Below, in pieces: positions 11,348 to 25,000 of a stretch of 64,000 nt of DNA. This DNA is from Penelope pileata (lineage: Eukaryota; Chordata; Aves; Galliformes; Cracidae). A model generated the notes under the pieces. That model saw only the letters and a program-made list of their open reading frames with translations, was not told the origin of the DNA and made no database searches. The position numbers were made by a program, and so were the translations under genes. Positions within the stretch are counted from its first letter, which is position 1, and every line of letters begins with the position of its first letter. The DNA is taken from assembly GCA_013396635.1 (NCBI GenBank), contig WBMW01000027.1:432841-496840 (forward strand), given 5' to 3'.

Positions 11348-11965
11348 ACTTTCTTCATTAATTATTGGAGAAATAATGAATTCCACTTCTCTTAGCGCTC
11401 TTTAATAAGGAAGTACTAGCTATCTTTGAAGTGCTAGCAGCCCAGTTATTCCTCAGTGCTATTCTGACACAACGTGTATTCATCTTCCTTCAAGGCTTTA
11501 AGCCCTTCTGTTTATCAAGAAAATCAGCAAATAAGTCAAAGCGCAACTCTAAAACTGAAGCAGCCTTATCAGCAGTGCAGGAAATAGAATTCTGCTACTA
11601 TTTTATGGCATGCAGGGCCATTGAAAAACACTCTTTATCCAAATCAGATAAGTTTTACCAATAGATCAACTAATAGTAAATTATGGAGAAAGGTAAACGT
11701 ATGTGAAGGTGGAGGAAAAAGTTCCAGATTTCCAAATCTAATATACTTCTGCTGTGACATGTCACTGTTTCAAAAATAATTTTGCCAAAATTGGTGAATG
11801 AAAACAAATGTACAGCATTCTTCTATAACACAATGTAAACATTGTTTATGAATCTTCAGGCATTCATAGGAGAGAAAGTTATTATTAAAGCAGAATAATG
11901 AGAGAAAACAAGGATGAATGTTGCTGTTTGGGAAAAGTCTGATGCCTTATCTACATGGAGCTGTG

Positions 11966-11989
11966 TTTTTTTTTTTTTTTTTTTTTTTT
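11966..11989. repeat. Poly(T) tract
   Basis: Uninterrupted run of about 24 T followed by CCCCC. A length-unstable homopolymer. Confidence 0.95.
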
Positions 11990-12278
11990 CCCCCACTCTT
12001 GCCCCATTTAATTCTGTCATGATACTAGTAGATGTAGAGAGTCTGTCCGCTCTCTTTACATTGGGTTAGTTCCCATTGAGAAAGAAGGAGGTCCACGTGG
12101 CTCTGGACTTTCTCAAAATAAATGCATTCCATCATGGTTGAAACATCCATCAGGCTTTTCATTCTGGGGCCTTTCTCATTGTTGGTTGTCTACTAGAACC
12201 TGCTGAGTTTGATAGTTTGAGGGGCAAATTCAAAAGGTCCTGTGATTCCTATGATACTTCAGTGGATTTTAATTCACT

Positions 12279-12442
12279 AGAACAGGCTGCCCTGAGAAGC
12301 TGTGGATGCCGCATCCCTGGAGGCATTCAAGGCCAGGTTGGATGGGTCTCTGGGCAGCTCTGCCCGTAGCAGAGGAGTTGGAACTAAGAGATCTTTAAGA
12401 TCCCTTCCAACCTAAGCCATTCTACAATTCCTCTGATACTGT
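12279..12442 (+). mobile_element. CR1 LINE, short diverged 3' end
   Basis: Plus-strand fragment of the CR1 3' end: AGAACAGGCTGCCCTGAGAA, then GGATGCCGCATCCCTGGAGG, AGGCCAGGTTGGATGGG, GAGGAGTTGGAACTAAGAGA and CCCTTCCAACCTAAGCCATT. The octamer tail is decayed (TCTACAATTCCTCTGAT). It is older and shorter than the copies at 2.2, 10.9 and 37 kb. Confidence 0.88.
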
Positions 12443-13429
12443 TTCATGCACATGGTGAAGCATGTATACTCTTGCAGCACAGAAGATTTTGGATAAATTA
12501 GAAAATGCTTTTACTGTATGGTTCATTAGTGTATTGTGTGAAAATTGTAAGACAGACGTGTCCAACTCGCTAGTTTTATGTTTTTGTTGCCCTCTTTTTT
12601 AAATAAAAAAAATATATAAAGTTTTGTTACTTATATACATTAACTATATTACATATTTTATATGTGGCCCGACACTTACTTTTCCCTCAGTGCAGCCCAG
12701 GGAAGCCAACATTGGACATCCATGCTGTGAAAGATGAAGTGGAGGAAAAGCTGTAAAAAAAAAGCTGTGAAAGGGCCATATCAAAATTCTTTCTAGCGAA
12801 GTATCCTGTTCCCAGCAATGACCTGACAGTTATGCCAAGTAACAAGTGTATGAACCGGGACAGAACGTAATTACACTTTTCCAGCATGTCCTTTAAGGTT
12901 AATTTTGTGCATTGTGAAGTGTTTTCATGCTGATGCATTACTTCTTTTTTTTGTTAAGTAGCACTGATTACTAACACAAGCAGATGTTTTGCCTGCAAAA
13001 TGACAGTAGCCAGCAGTGGCTGTGGACCAGGAGGATTTGGAAGGCCTTTTGCTGAATGCAGGTCATCTGAGAGTGTCTGAGATGGGCAGCTGTTGGCTGC
13101 CTTCTTCGTCCTTGTTGCTCCTGAGTGCTACTTGCTGGTTGCAGACCAGCTCACTGCCAGTTTTTGAGGTGTTGGGGCTGTAGATGCTGATGGTAATGCT
13201 ATTTAAGAGACTATTCTGCCTTCATCTGCAACACCAGGTACTACAGAGAAAATGAAGCAATAGATCTGCAAGACTGTGATTACAAAGAAACACAGAGGTT
13301 GCTGATGGGACCTGGCTACCAGATCCTCCAATGCATTCAAGTGCTTAATTCCCATTGAAGTTGCTTGCTTATTTGTTCATATGAAATTCCAAAGCATAAT
13401 CTAAAATTAAACTTCTGATTTTGTCTATA
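12443..13429. other. AT-rich intergenic spacer
   Basis: No gene or dispersed repeat recognised. There is a strongly AT-rich patch at about 12590-12665. Confidence 0.4.
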
Positions 13430-13730
13430 GTGGAAGCTAATTAGCGCGTCTCAACTTGCCCACCAATATCACTTTCATTTGGTGTTAAGAGCAAGTTTAG
13501 CACTCAAATCTCTTTTTTGTTCATAGCAAACAGCCTGTGCTTATTATCATATTAAAGGAATGCCACTGGTTAAATCAAGCAATGAATATAAATAGCTGTA
13601 TTACTGCCATCAGGCATCAGTGTTTATTTAGTAGATGTGAATCATGCGTGCTTCTTTGATCTGGCTTTGACTAAGCCATTGCTGTTTTCATACAAAAAAG
13701 GTTATTTGCAAATACTGCGAGAGTATCGTA
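13430..13730. promoter_or_regulatory. Candidate conserved non-coding element (enhancer-like)
   Basis: Repeat-free stretch crowded with regulatory-type words: GCTAATTAGC (palindromic homeodomain core, near 13437), CTTTGATC (TCF/LEF, 13654-13661), the octamer-like palindrome ATTTGCAAAT (13704-13713), TGTTTATTTA (forkhead-like, near 13621) and TATAAATAG. No coding potential. Typical of deeply conserved desert enhancers, but conservation cannot be tested here; inference only. Confidence 0.25.
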
Positions 13731-16700
13731 TACATTAAAGATGGAACTAATCAATATGGAAGGCTCTCTGCTGCTTCGGCAGCGCTGTGTGCTGCCACAG
13801 TATCTTTAAGTGTTTTGAATTTCTCTGTGAGTACCTGGGTCCCTGAAGATGCTCTCAGATCTTTCTTAAGGACTAGAGAAGATCAAGATTGAAATCTATG
13901 CCCCACTGAATCCAGAAACCACATCACTATCAGGTCCTTGTGAAGGGTACACATCTGGTAGCATAGAGGACAAAAAAAATCAAGGACAACACTGATTTAT
14001 TTGTGGACTGGTTTGATTACAGTGTATGCAGGAGAGTATTTGAAAGAGAAATTTGTTTGTGAATAATCAGATGAGCAAATAGACTCAATCCTACTTGTGC
14101 TTATTACCCACACTGAACTTTTTACTACTTTTTGCGAAAATAAAGATTCAACGCTGAATTTCGAAACTGAACCCATGTGCCTCCCCTTCAAGAAACTATA
14201 TGCAGACTGTTGTGTGCACTGGAAAAGCAAATGATAACCCACAGGTACTGCCAAAGTAATGTTATCACAGTTGTAATAAAGAACTTAGAGTAGAACGCAT
14301 TCTGAAGCCAAAAATTAACCTGGGCAAAATAGATGAAAGGAATGGTGCTTATCGAACCACAAGACATGACTGACCCCAAACACTCTCTAGTAAGGGAAAT
14401 GGAGATAGCAAAGAAGTGAAAAAATTGTAGAAATATCCAAAATATTAGATGATTTCTGAGTCCCAAGTGTACATCACTCCCATCCTCACTATGTGTTTTT
14501 TTTTCCATAATATGAGGCCATACCAAAGTTTTAGAATTCAAAGGAAAGATGGACCTCAAGGTTTTGGGAAATTTGGTCTTCAGTCCTACATTTGTAGTGG
14601 AATCAGATTAGTTATGAATCATTTTGGATTTCTTTGCTATTATTTAATGTCATTTTAAATACTAATCCCGTGTCTCTCTTGAAGAGAAAGAATTTTGAAT
14701 TAATTTGGAATTATAACTGTACTAGGAAAATATAGTGGACAAGCAAACTATTTTTCTTTCAGTCTCTGATGTTTTATAATGGATTGGAACTTTCTCCAAT
14801 TTAGGAGAAATGGTGAGAATGTTAGGATGAAAGTGAAAAGTGATCATTTTGAAAAATGAAAAGGACAGAGTTGTGTTATTTCATAAAAATCATATGCTGT
14901 TCATGTTGATGGCATGACATTCTCTTATCTGACTGTGTATTATTATATGAAAGGTTTTGACAAAGAAACCCAGACAGAAAGGCTAAACAATGACCCAAAG
15001 AAGGGTCCTAGAAGCAATAGACACGGTGTTATTGGGGAATACCTTGTAGCTGAATTCATCCCAAGTTGGAATGATTTATTCTTCATAAGGCTGAGTCTAG
15101 AACCCCATAAGTGCCTGAATCATTGAGATTCTGATAAATTCTTGATACATTTTCTGTGAAAAATAGATTTTTTTTAAAGCTTTCAGAGCTTAAACTGAGA
15201 AATAAACCAAACAGCTTGTACCTTCTGGCCCAGAAAGGGAACGACTAAGACTGAAGTGAAAAAGGGACTAGATCTCACTTATTTTATGAGATGTTCCTTA
15301 TTTCATCCAATACTAAATGTATAAAGAAAAGGTGGATTAATTAATCACATCTTTGTAGAACAGCTCTGAGCAATGTAACTATCAATTGAAGTTGTTTTTC
15401 ACTGTGGAATTCAGCCTGAAGAAATGTAGTCTTTTAATTATGTACTATGCCAAAACTTTAAGGTATATATGGAACTTCATACTTTAAATGAGAATCACGG
15501 CTGTGACTTCATGGCAGGAATTTAGCCTGTTTAAGCATGATGTTACTTCAGGTTTCTGCATCTTGCACCTTTACCTAGGCAAGAATATGGAATGCATGGA
15601 GGAACATTTCTGAAAAAGATGAATTAAAAGTTATGTAGCCTTTTCTATGTGTTGCTGAACAGTTTTGCTGTCTCTGTAGAGATGGCAGTATCCCAAATTG
15701 TGTGAACTATGTCACCCCAATACCGAATAACTGCTGTGCCTTTCAGTTGGATGTGTGGTTGGGCTTTGCCACAGTACAAGTAGGATGGAGCTGTTACAAA
15801 GTCAGTCCATTTCTCAAGGTCTTTTGACACTTTAAAATATGTTTTCATCATTCCTTTAGTAAAAAACTGTTTCTGATGGAAAAAAAATTCCAGTTCAGAC
15901 TGTTTTTTCCAACCCTTCCTGTAGTGGCTTCCATCTAGTTTCCCACCATGGTACTGAAGTTCAGATTACAGTCCTAATGAATGTTGTAACAGTTGAAGCT
16001 ATTACAAAAGATACCTTAAGAAACAGCCTTTTTCCTGCCTTAATTCTCGATGAACAAACTAGTGGTGACGTCGTGAAACCTATCTTCAACCTTTACTCGC
16101 AGCATCACTGCCAAACCCTCCATGTGCTTTGGCAGCAGCTTCAGTGGGATCTCAACTCAAATGGAGTAGAACCACGGGTATGTGATGCAACGGGGACATG
16201 TTAGTGCTCAGGCAATGAGGCTGCTCACCTTGCCCTAATTCAGGTGCAGAGCCAAGTACTCTATAACATCACAGAACAAACAGCCGAAACGGTTGGTCAC
16301 AAAGATAAATATTTGCTATGTTACAGAATCTTATCAGAGAGACTGTGTTCTTGCTGTTTGTTGGTAGGACTTTCCAGGAACTAGAGATACATAGGGTCAG
16401 AAATCCCTGTCACCTTCAGTGGAACAGAGTTTTCACCCTCAGTGTCTACTATTCGAAACTACAACTTGGTTTTTTTTGTTTGTTTTTTTTTCCCCTCTCT
16501 CTCTTAATAATTTTTTCATTCTCTCACTGTTCTGCTTCACTTCTCTATCAATTGTAAGATATGGACAAGGTACGTAACTTTCACTTCTGTCTATGCCTAA
16601 CGTGTCTGAGAGAACGTTTTGGCAATGCTTTTTAAAAATGCTTGATGCCTCATGTCTCTGAATAGTAGTAGCCATCCTTTTCCTGTCAAAAATTAGATCC

Positions 16701-17748
16701 CCTTTACAAAGCATTTCTCAAGAAGACTGGATCATTTATATGGGAATATATATAATATAGATTACCAGGACCCTAACTCTACAATACATCATGTAGAAGG
16801 AAATAGCTATCTCTAACAGTGCCTTAGAATCTACAGAGATGTATTCCTTAAGGAATTAATAGTTTAGTTTGCCAGAATTGTCCTAGTTTTGTAACATGAA
16901 TGCACTTACAGTGGGTTTTGAAATAGCTAGCCAGTTTCAATGGGAGAGTGCAGAACTTCATAAAATGCCAAGTGAGTCTATCAATAACCCTCCAGAAGAA
17001 AAGATCACAGTGTGAGCTCAGCACTGCTAGACACCAAACAATTCATCAACATGGAAGGTTTTATGGATTCTTATCTACAGCAAAAACTAGAGTCCACAGC
17101 TGCACAATATTAGGCACAGGAAACTCCATCCAGAAGAATGAGCATCACAGTGAGCCAAACTCAATCTGTTGTGCTGCTTGTAGCACTCCATGTAATTGCG
17201 CATATAGAAATATAATAGGAAGCTTTGTATTATCTACAAGTTATGTCCTCTCGTTACCATGGCATTTCATTTTCTTGATGAGTCAACTGCCTGGTTAAAG
17301 AGGAGTTGTTAAAAAAGCTGACTTTCAAGCTGAAGCAAACATCACAATCTTCAAATGATCAATTAGGTCCAAACCGATAATAAATTTTGTTTGAGTCTTT
17401 CTGAAGTCTGTTTGTTTTTACACAGGCGGATAGCTCTGCCATCCCATATTTTATTGAAGGACTACAACCAGGGAGTTAGGGCATGTATCATGAGTACGTT
17501 GTGCTAGAGAGTTTCCAGGTAATATAACAGTGTCATACTGTGTTTAGAGATCTGAATATGTGTTCAGTCAGTGTCCTGAGGGGCAGTTCTGTAAGCAGGT
17601 TTTGTATCACTAGGGCATTTCTGTTTCAGCCTATTCCTGACGTGGAGTTAATTTTCCTTAATAATGGATGTTTTCATGATTTTTTTTCTGGATGCTCTAA
17701 ACGCAGATCCTGACTCTGATAGAAATGACCTGTGGTAGATATTTTATT
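13731..17748. other. Intergenic spacer
   Basis: AT-rich, repeat-poor DNA. The longest open frames (14188-14559 minus, 123 codons; 16948-17298 plus, 116 codons) have no domain, and neither has promoter, splice or codon-bias support. Confidence 0.4.
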
Positions 17749-17775
17749 AAAAAAAAAAAAAAAAACAAAAAAAAA
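17749..17775. repeat. Poly(A) tract
   Basis: 17 A, one C, then 9 A. No recognisable retrogene body lies upstream on the plus strand, so it is treated as a simple repeat. Confidence 0.9.
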
Positions 17776-20700
17776 GTAGAAAAAGAAGATTTCTCATTTA
17801 GTTTTTAAAAAAGTGCATCTTTCCTTTTATATTTTGCTATTGCAAATTAAATTCCTCACGCTTTCAGTGTGAACGTGCATGTCTACTAACCATTTAACGC
17901 ATATTTGCTCACTGCTTCTTTGCCACTGAATTTCCTGGAATCAGCCTTTTGTCTGTGCCCCTATCTTTGGTCCTCTCCCAGTCTGAGGAGCATTCAGAAA
18001 TCTTGTTGTACCCAGAAGTTAATCTCCTGTGATGTGTAAGGTTCCAATATTATTCCTGCCTGGTTTCTGCTCCAATGAAGACAGGCCAGCCTGTATTTGG
18101 AGAAACTATTAAGTTGGGAAGGAGTTATCCTCAGTTTGTGGTTATTTGATCTTTACTGGAGTGCTTTGCTAATGGTGTATGAAAGAAAGTGCTGGGATGC
18201 TACCGATGGTATAAGCAGTCTCCCTAGTGCAGGTTTTAGCACAATGTTCTGACTCCAAATTAGCCCTTCTATCTTAGTGCTGTGACCTGGGCACCACTCC
18301 GAATATACACCTGTTGTTATGGAATGTTCTTACTGAAGCCAAGCAGAGATATCACAAAAGCCTGGTCTGCTTCTGGCTGTGCTGCCTACACGGCCAGAAG
18401 ATTCTGTCTTTGTAATTACAAGACTTCCTGTCCCCCGGGGTCCTCTGTGGACTGGAACTTCCCATGATCTCCCCTGCAAATACGGTCCCCAGCCTGACAA
18501 AAGTGATGATTATAAGTTTTGAAGTTACAGTCATTCACAATGAGGATAATGTTTTAATTCTGCAGCTCACTGTCACATTCATAAGTCTGAGGCCTTGGAG
18601 CCCAAGCTTTTAGCTGCCATGTCTGAGATTTTTGGCAACAGTAGGTGCATCTGTTTTATTTTTGACATGAATGTGAAAATATGGATGGTGGTGCTAGTGA
18701 TGAGAATTTTTCACTCACAAGGTATGAGAACAAGAGAGATGCAGATGGAATTGACTGTTGCCACCAACTGCTCCCTGGCTTTGTCACACACAAAATATCT
18801 CCTGATGTTGCAATAAGAAAACAAACTGATTTATTCTGCAGAATCTTTATGTGAAATCTACAGGGAGTGCTGGAAATGAACAAATTTGTTGACTTTATTG
18901 TTGTGTAGGATGAGCTGTACTTCAAGCCTGAAATGCCTACAGGTGTAAATCTGTTTAGACTGGAGTCTGCATGTTGAATACATAGTGGAAATGAAGGGTC
19001 ATTCATGGAGCATGAGGACTGGAGCTGATGGGTGACATTTAGATTACGTACCCTATGCTTTTTTAAATAGCTGTTTCCATTGGGAAATAAAAGTCCATTA
19101 ATTTCACTGAGATATTCTGGGAGATGAATAAGAGAAAAAAAGACACAGGGAAAACTCTTCATCTGCTTCTTTTTCCAGTTTTCTTTCAACTATTTATTCT
19201 CTCTCTCTTTTTTTTTTTTATTTTTCCTGCATCCCTGTTTCTTTCAACCTCCCCTTCTTTATTATCAGTTCCAGTTTGTTCATTTCCATTTATTTCCTTT
19301 TTGTGTTGCTCTCTCCTATACTAGTCCTCCATCTTCTGATTAAACTTCCTGTTCTGACCAGCACTTTCCTTTCATGGCCTCACTAAAAGCCTTGCAGTGT
19401 TCTTCTCCCCACTTCCCTATTTTTCATTTCATTTCATTTCTTCTGACCATTATATCCCTTTCCTGTTGCCTTTGCATGCAAAGATGTCAGTTGGCTTCTT
19501 TACTGCACACTTGTTCCTGGCTTGAGACTTCACATCAAGGTTGAGAGTCTGAGACTTGAGTTGTTCTCTTAGAGAGCCAGAAGTAGGAGTGGCCCAACCT
19601 ACTTGTGGAACTCAGATTCAAACACTAAAGAAATTTTAGCGTTGCTTGAAATACGTGGTTATTTTCAAGAATTTACTTATCTTTCTCGTAAAGTATTTGC
19701 TCTGAAGTCAGCTGAGTTCTGTGTCCAGCATTACTCAGCTGAAATGTTCAGAAAATTCCTTCCTGAGAAATGCTCCCAAAGGGCTTTTAATGAGAGCATT
19801 ATGATAACTTTTGGAGGTTTAGTTCTTAGTGGATGATCATGCTCCTGAGAGACAGGGAGAGGAGGGAGACACTTATTTTTGCATGTCTCACAAAGGCACA
19901 GAAGGAGGTGAATATCTCATGATAACCACACCCCTTGTCATCCTCTATTAGTCACATCATATACTTCCTGTGCACAACACTTCTTCATATTTCCCTGACA
20001 TTCTGCACGTCTTACATGAACAGTGACTACTTATCATCCTTAGGGCTCCAAAGTCAGCTCAGTGAGCCTTTACAGGAATCTGTAATTGTCTATATACAAT
20101 GTGCAAAGCTTCACAGAGCCCGTATATACACTTTCCAGAGAGAAAAGTCAGCTGAATATGACATGATTGGTATGTTTTGATCTTAAGCTTCTGCCATATC
20201 AGTCAAAAAGATGCTGGATACTTTCCGCCTTTTACTGCAAAACTTTGAGGGCCACAAGCTACAGCTCTGCCAAGTGGTACTAGGAGCAAACCTGCAGGGT
20301 AGGATAAAGGTGGCCTTCTACTAACTGCTGCTGCTTCCATGCCTTGGGTTCAGCCTGTCCCCAGACAAGGACTCCCAGGTGCATTCAGGGGTTCTGAGGT
20401 AAAAGGGCAGTGGATGGCTGGAGGAAAATTCTAGTTAACGTTTGTCCTGTCTGCAAGTGAATATGGCAGCCTGTATGACTTTGAAGTAACTTTGATAACC
20501 AGAAGATATTTCAGCTTTTCAAGGAACCAAAGAGAATTAGGCACTGAAATTCTGAAATGGTTTGCAGTGTGAGTGTAGTGGGCTTCAGTAGCCATGGTGC
20601 CGAAATGCTTCTTTGTCTTTGAGATTTTTATATTTGAAAATTTCATTTTTGCAGATATGACAGCACTGCATTATGATGCTGTTTTGTCAATAAATATAAA

Positions 20701-22042
20701 AGGAGTATGTGACACTAACTACTTCCAGTGTGAGCAGTATAGTCTTCATTCATATACCTTGCCTGGAATATCAAATAGGTGATTTTTTTATTTATTTTTA
20801 TTTACTGCCACATTATGGATGAAGATGCATGGAGAAACTGGACTAGATTTGGTGCTCAGAGCACTCTGACTCCAGTCCTTCATTTAAATGCCCACAAAAT
20901 ACTGCAAAACTCCTCAAAAATTGTTCTTCCTACTTTGATAGGTTGAGTTAAAAATAGTAAGTTAGAACTGGGCAACTGCTACTTATGAAAAACACAGCTA
21001 AATGCAGTTGTGGCTTGAGACCTGAACAAAAACATCATGTCCACACATAAGCCAATACCTTTTCCTGGAATATAGGATGCTTTCTTTTGTGTGTCAGGCT
21101 CTGACCGCTGAGTCACTTCCTGTGGGTTTGCATTGTGTAGATTAGCAGGTGCAATTCAAGCACGTATAGAAACTTCCTTTCTTACTGCTCTCACAAGGTT
21201 TATCCTCAGCTTCCTACGAAGTTCAGACTTCTCTGCTTCCTTATTCACAGTATATCCCTCTTCATCACTGTCTCTTCCCTTCTTTGTCCCTGCTACCTGC
21301 CCAGGCTTTCTTCCTGACAACTTCTTTCACTTCTTTCTTTCCTTTGACCAGCAATCTTAGAAAAGATAACCAAGCTACTCTGTTGAGTAATAAATCTAAT
21401 TCTTTACAAAGGAGTATTTATTCTGTGTTTTAACAAATACAGCCATGGCTGCCACATCTAGCATTCCTCTGGAATTACATTTAGTGGGTAGCTTTTTACA
21501 AAGGGAAGTATACAGTTGGAAGAGGTTGTCAAAGACAGAACAGCTACAGATGTTTGGGATTCCTACACTTTCAGAATCTCTTGCTAAAGTTATGCTCTGC
21601 ACATCCTGGTATCAGAGGAGCAATTTCAGGTGAAGCACTGGGATTTTTGTCAAAAATCTAAGCCAGTACAATCCACTGTGAATTCATATACCCCATTCTA
21701 CTCCTGTTCTGCTGCCTGCATGGGAATAACTACGTTAGAATGTTGCTTTAACTATCCCAGAATAGGTAGCACAGTTTAACATTTGTGTGCAGGTGACCTC
21801 TTGGTCTTATATTTACTTACCTTATGAGTAAGTGTGGGTGTCCCTCATCTTGGCTGTTTTACAGAAAAGAAAAACAAAATAAAGGAACATATGTCATTCT
21901 TCAGGCACAAATTCATCCCTTCTTTGTTTCTTTTCCCTGTTAAATTTTGAAGCTTAACAATGGGCAGCCCTTTTTAAGTGTCTCTAGGACCTGTTTCTTT
22001 TTATCTACTTTACGCTGGTCTGGACGGACTCCCCTGCATTAT
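17776..22042. other. Intergenic spacer
   Basis: No gene recognised. The longest open frame (18656-19189, minus, 177 codons) shows no domain and no homology I can name. A T-rich CTTTT/CATTT patch lies at about 19200-19440, including (CATTT)n at 19425-19440. Confidence 0.4.
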
Positions 22043-22061
22043 AAAAAAAAAAAAAAAAAAA
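22043..22061. repeat. Poly(A) tract
   Basis: A 19-nt A homopolymer. No retrogene or SINE is visible beside it. Confidence 0.9.
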
Positions 22062-25000
22062 TTGAGTGTAGAATCAAAAATGAAAGCCAGAAAAATGAAC
22101 TTCCCCTTTTGAAAACATGTTTTATTTATAAGGACAATTGTCTCATACTCTGTCAGACAAATATGAGAACATGGTGATGAGTTCTCTGAACAGAAGCATG
22201 CCAAAATGGGAGGTAGGAACCTATCATGAAGAATGGTATTGTGATTTTCTGGTATTCTGGAACAACAGTGTTTAAAAGTACAATTGCAGAAGCAAATGGT
22301 TTCAAATTTTGCCAATGCAATGAGCACAGGGCAGAAGCTGAGAACAATTCTGCCTGTGTTCTTCATGTTTTCTGGAGCTTGCCTCTGGCCAGGGATGGGT
22401 AAGGGATGGGAAGGACCTAGACTCAGAAGTGTGCCGAATGTTTGTTTGTTTTTTCAGAGGAAAAGGAGAAGTGATTGAGATGATGGTGCTTAACATCCCA
22501 GAGGGAGTTTCGCTTGACAGATAAGCACCCTGAGTCATGAGCTGAATACGTGCCTAAACGGTTTGGAGGTTGAAGGAAATCCTATCAAAGTTTGCTGTTG
22601 TGGTTGAACGTGCTGACTCAAAGCACTTACTATGTGAGCTACCAGGGATAAAATGTGGCTGGTTTAAGTTGCACGGTGGGCCAGGTGGAAATCAGGAGGC
22701 AGAAATTATTCTTCACATGAAGGGGAAGAAATTTTGGTATGTGAAAATGCAAGCTGTTTCAATGAGGAGGCTGGGTTTGGCTTTGCTCCATGTAGTTATT
22801 TGAAGACTATTGAGAAATGCAAATCATGATTTATTTTTACTCTGCTATGTGATGAGACTCGAACTTCAGAGGCAGTGAGACAACTTGCTGGACTCTATCC
22901 ACAAACCAGCTAAAATAATTTAAAAAAAATCTCATAACTTGCGTGGTTTGTTTTTAAATCATTACAAGTATCTGGGAAAAAAAATAATAAAAAAATGATG
23001 ACCTACAAAGACAAAAGCAGCTAATGATGATCCTGGCTGCAGGAGAAATGTTTTGGTCTGGTGACCAAATGGCATCAGTCTTCTAGGGGCTTTAGACTTC
23101 TTATCATTAATTGAATTTGTCCCAGTACACAGCTTTTCAGTTCTTCGTCTCTTATATTTTCTCATGCAGGTAAAAGACTTTTAATGTACACATATTTTAC
23201 TCTTAGACACCAAAGAGCTCACATAATATTTTATATTTTGGCTGTGAAGAGAGTTGGCACAATTTTTGAGACAGCGTGAAAAGATTTTTTTCTGGTTGCT
23301 TTTAGAGTGTAGATTATAAATTATATCCTGGTCCATGGAGAAATGCTTTATTCTGATGAGGCAAAAAGAGTGGAACTTGGGTATTAAAATGTTCTCTTAC
23401 TGAAGAGGGACTAAGACAGACGTGTTTAATGCCATTTCTTTCCTTTTCACTCCAACACACTTAAATGGCTGAGAGTAAACTTAAGAGAAACTGGATAGAA
23501 AAACACAAGTCCTTGAATCACTTGGGTTGGTCATCTGCTTCAATCTCCTCCTTAAAGCAGGTCAACTTTAAATGGAAATACTTTAAACTTGTCCTCTCAT
23601 AGTGCCTTCCATATTGGCCCACCTACCTTCACTGCAGTTTGAAAGACCGTAAGCACTAACGAGACTGCTCATTGAAAAATGATTGACGGGAATATTCTTG
23701 CCCGAGTGCAGCAAGAAGCTGAAATGGTGCAATGTGAGAAGCTAGAGAAGGCAAATGCTTGTACAGCACGGGAGTGTGGGGACTTTGCTTGCAAACATTC
23801 CTTTCAGGATTCTCACTCGCACTTTCCCTCAGCAAAGGCAGACACAGCTCTGAGTTTTAGTCCAACGCTGGCAGTGAGAACAAACCATGTTTTTCAGAGT
23901 ATGAACAGTTGGAGCTATCAGACCACCCCTGACTTGGCCCAGGAGTGTCCTTGACAACATAGGCCTGTAGGTACAAGGTTGGCAGATTCTATAGCCTTGC
24001 CACTACCTGCTTATATGTGAATATGCCCATATTTTCGAAAAAGAAAAGACAGGCAGTAATATTCCATGCTTAATATTGGCATTAGTTACATAGTATGCCT
24101 GTACAACTTTGCTGGAAATAAATTCTGCTACATTATACCAGCTGCAAAGAAGACTTCTTGTGAAGGAGTGGAAGTTGCAAAGAGAACTGTGAAATTTCCC
24201 ACCCAAATGGTGTGATCAGTATTGCTGGTCTTCTTCCAAAGTTGTGAGTTCTTCATGAGAATTAGAAAGCACCACTAATAATCAAGCTACAGTTCTTAAT
24301 GCCAAGCAAGGGAGAAGGCAAAGGCTCTATTGGCTTGTTAGTATATGACCCTTAATCACATCCTGGGCACCTATGTTCTCATTAGGGGTGAACTCGGAAT
24401 GCTTAAACAGATTAACAAGATCATTTAGTGTTCTCTAGTCACAGTGATCTCCTTTATTCTCTGAAAATGCCAGTAATGAGCAGTTCAGACGCTGTGTGGG
24501 GCAGCAAGACCACACAGCAGAGACTGCAGGCGCACTCAATTTAGCAGGGAGTTGGCAGCTGGCTGGCACACACTGCAAAATATGCTGTATTTCTTTATCA
24601 AATCAACAATAAGCGTTCTCGTTTGTTCTGGTCTGTGTGCAAGAGCTCACGTATGCCTGCATACCTCATAACTCTGCCCAAGCAATTACATCCCATACTT
24701 CCCTTTTCTGTGTTACTGCATTAAGAGTTACAACATTGCATAGCTATACAGACAATAAGCCTATCAAAACACACACCAATATACAGCTTTTCCTTTCCCA
24801 CTTATTACTGTTTTGAAGCTTCGCCATTTCTTCCTTCTTCTTCACTGTTTTTATTAATTGTCTTTATAGCATCTTCTGTCTTTACAGTTACGTCTTTGTT
24901 CTCTGACTGCATTCTGGCACTTGACTTTGAACTCTTCTCTCCCTTGTTGTTAGTCTAACAATTAATGGTGGAGGGTTACAAAGTCTTCTCTAATAAAAAG

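Larger units (their letters stand above)
11323..12278. other. Intergenic spacer with short hairpin and poly(T)
   Basis: No gene recognised. It contains a 9-bp-stem inverted repeat at 11326-11347 right at the truncated end of the neighbouring CR1, and a 24-nt poly(T) at 11966-11989. Confidence 0.4.

Noticed and set aside
17749..17775. Poly(A) as the tail of a processed pseudogene
   Set aside because: No coding-like or cDNA-like sequence precedes it on the plus strand.
18656..19189. 177-codon minus-strand open frame
   Set aside because: No recognisable domain, no splice or promoter context and no codon bias; length is within chance for 64 kb on six frames.
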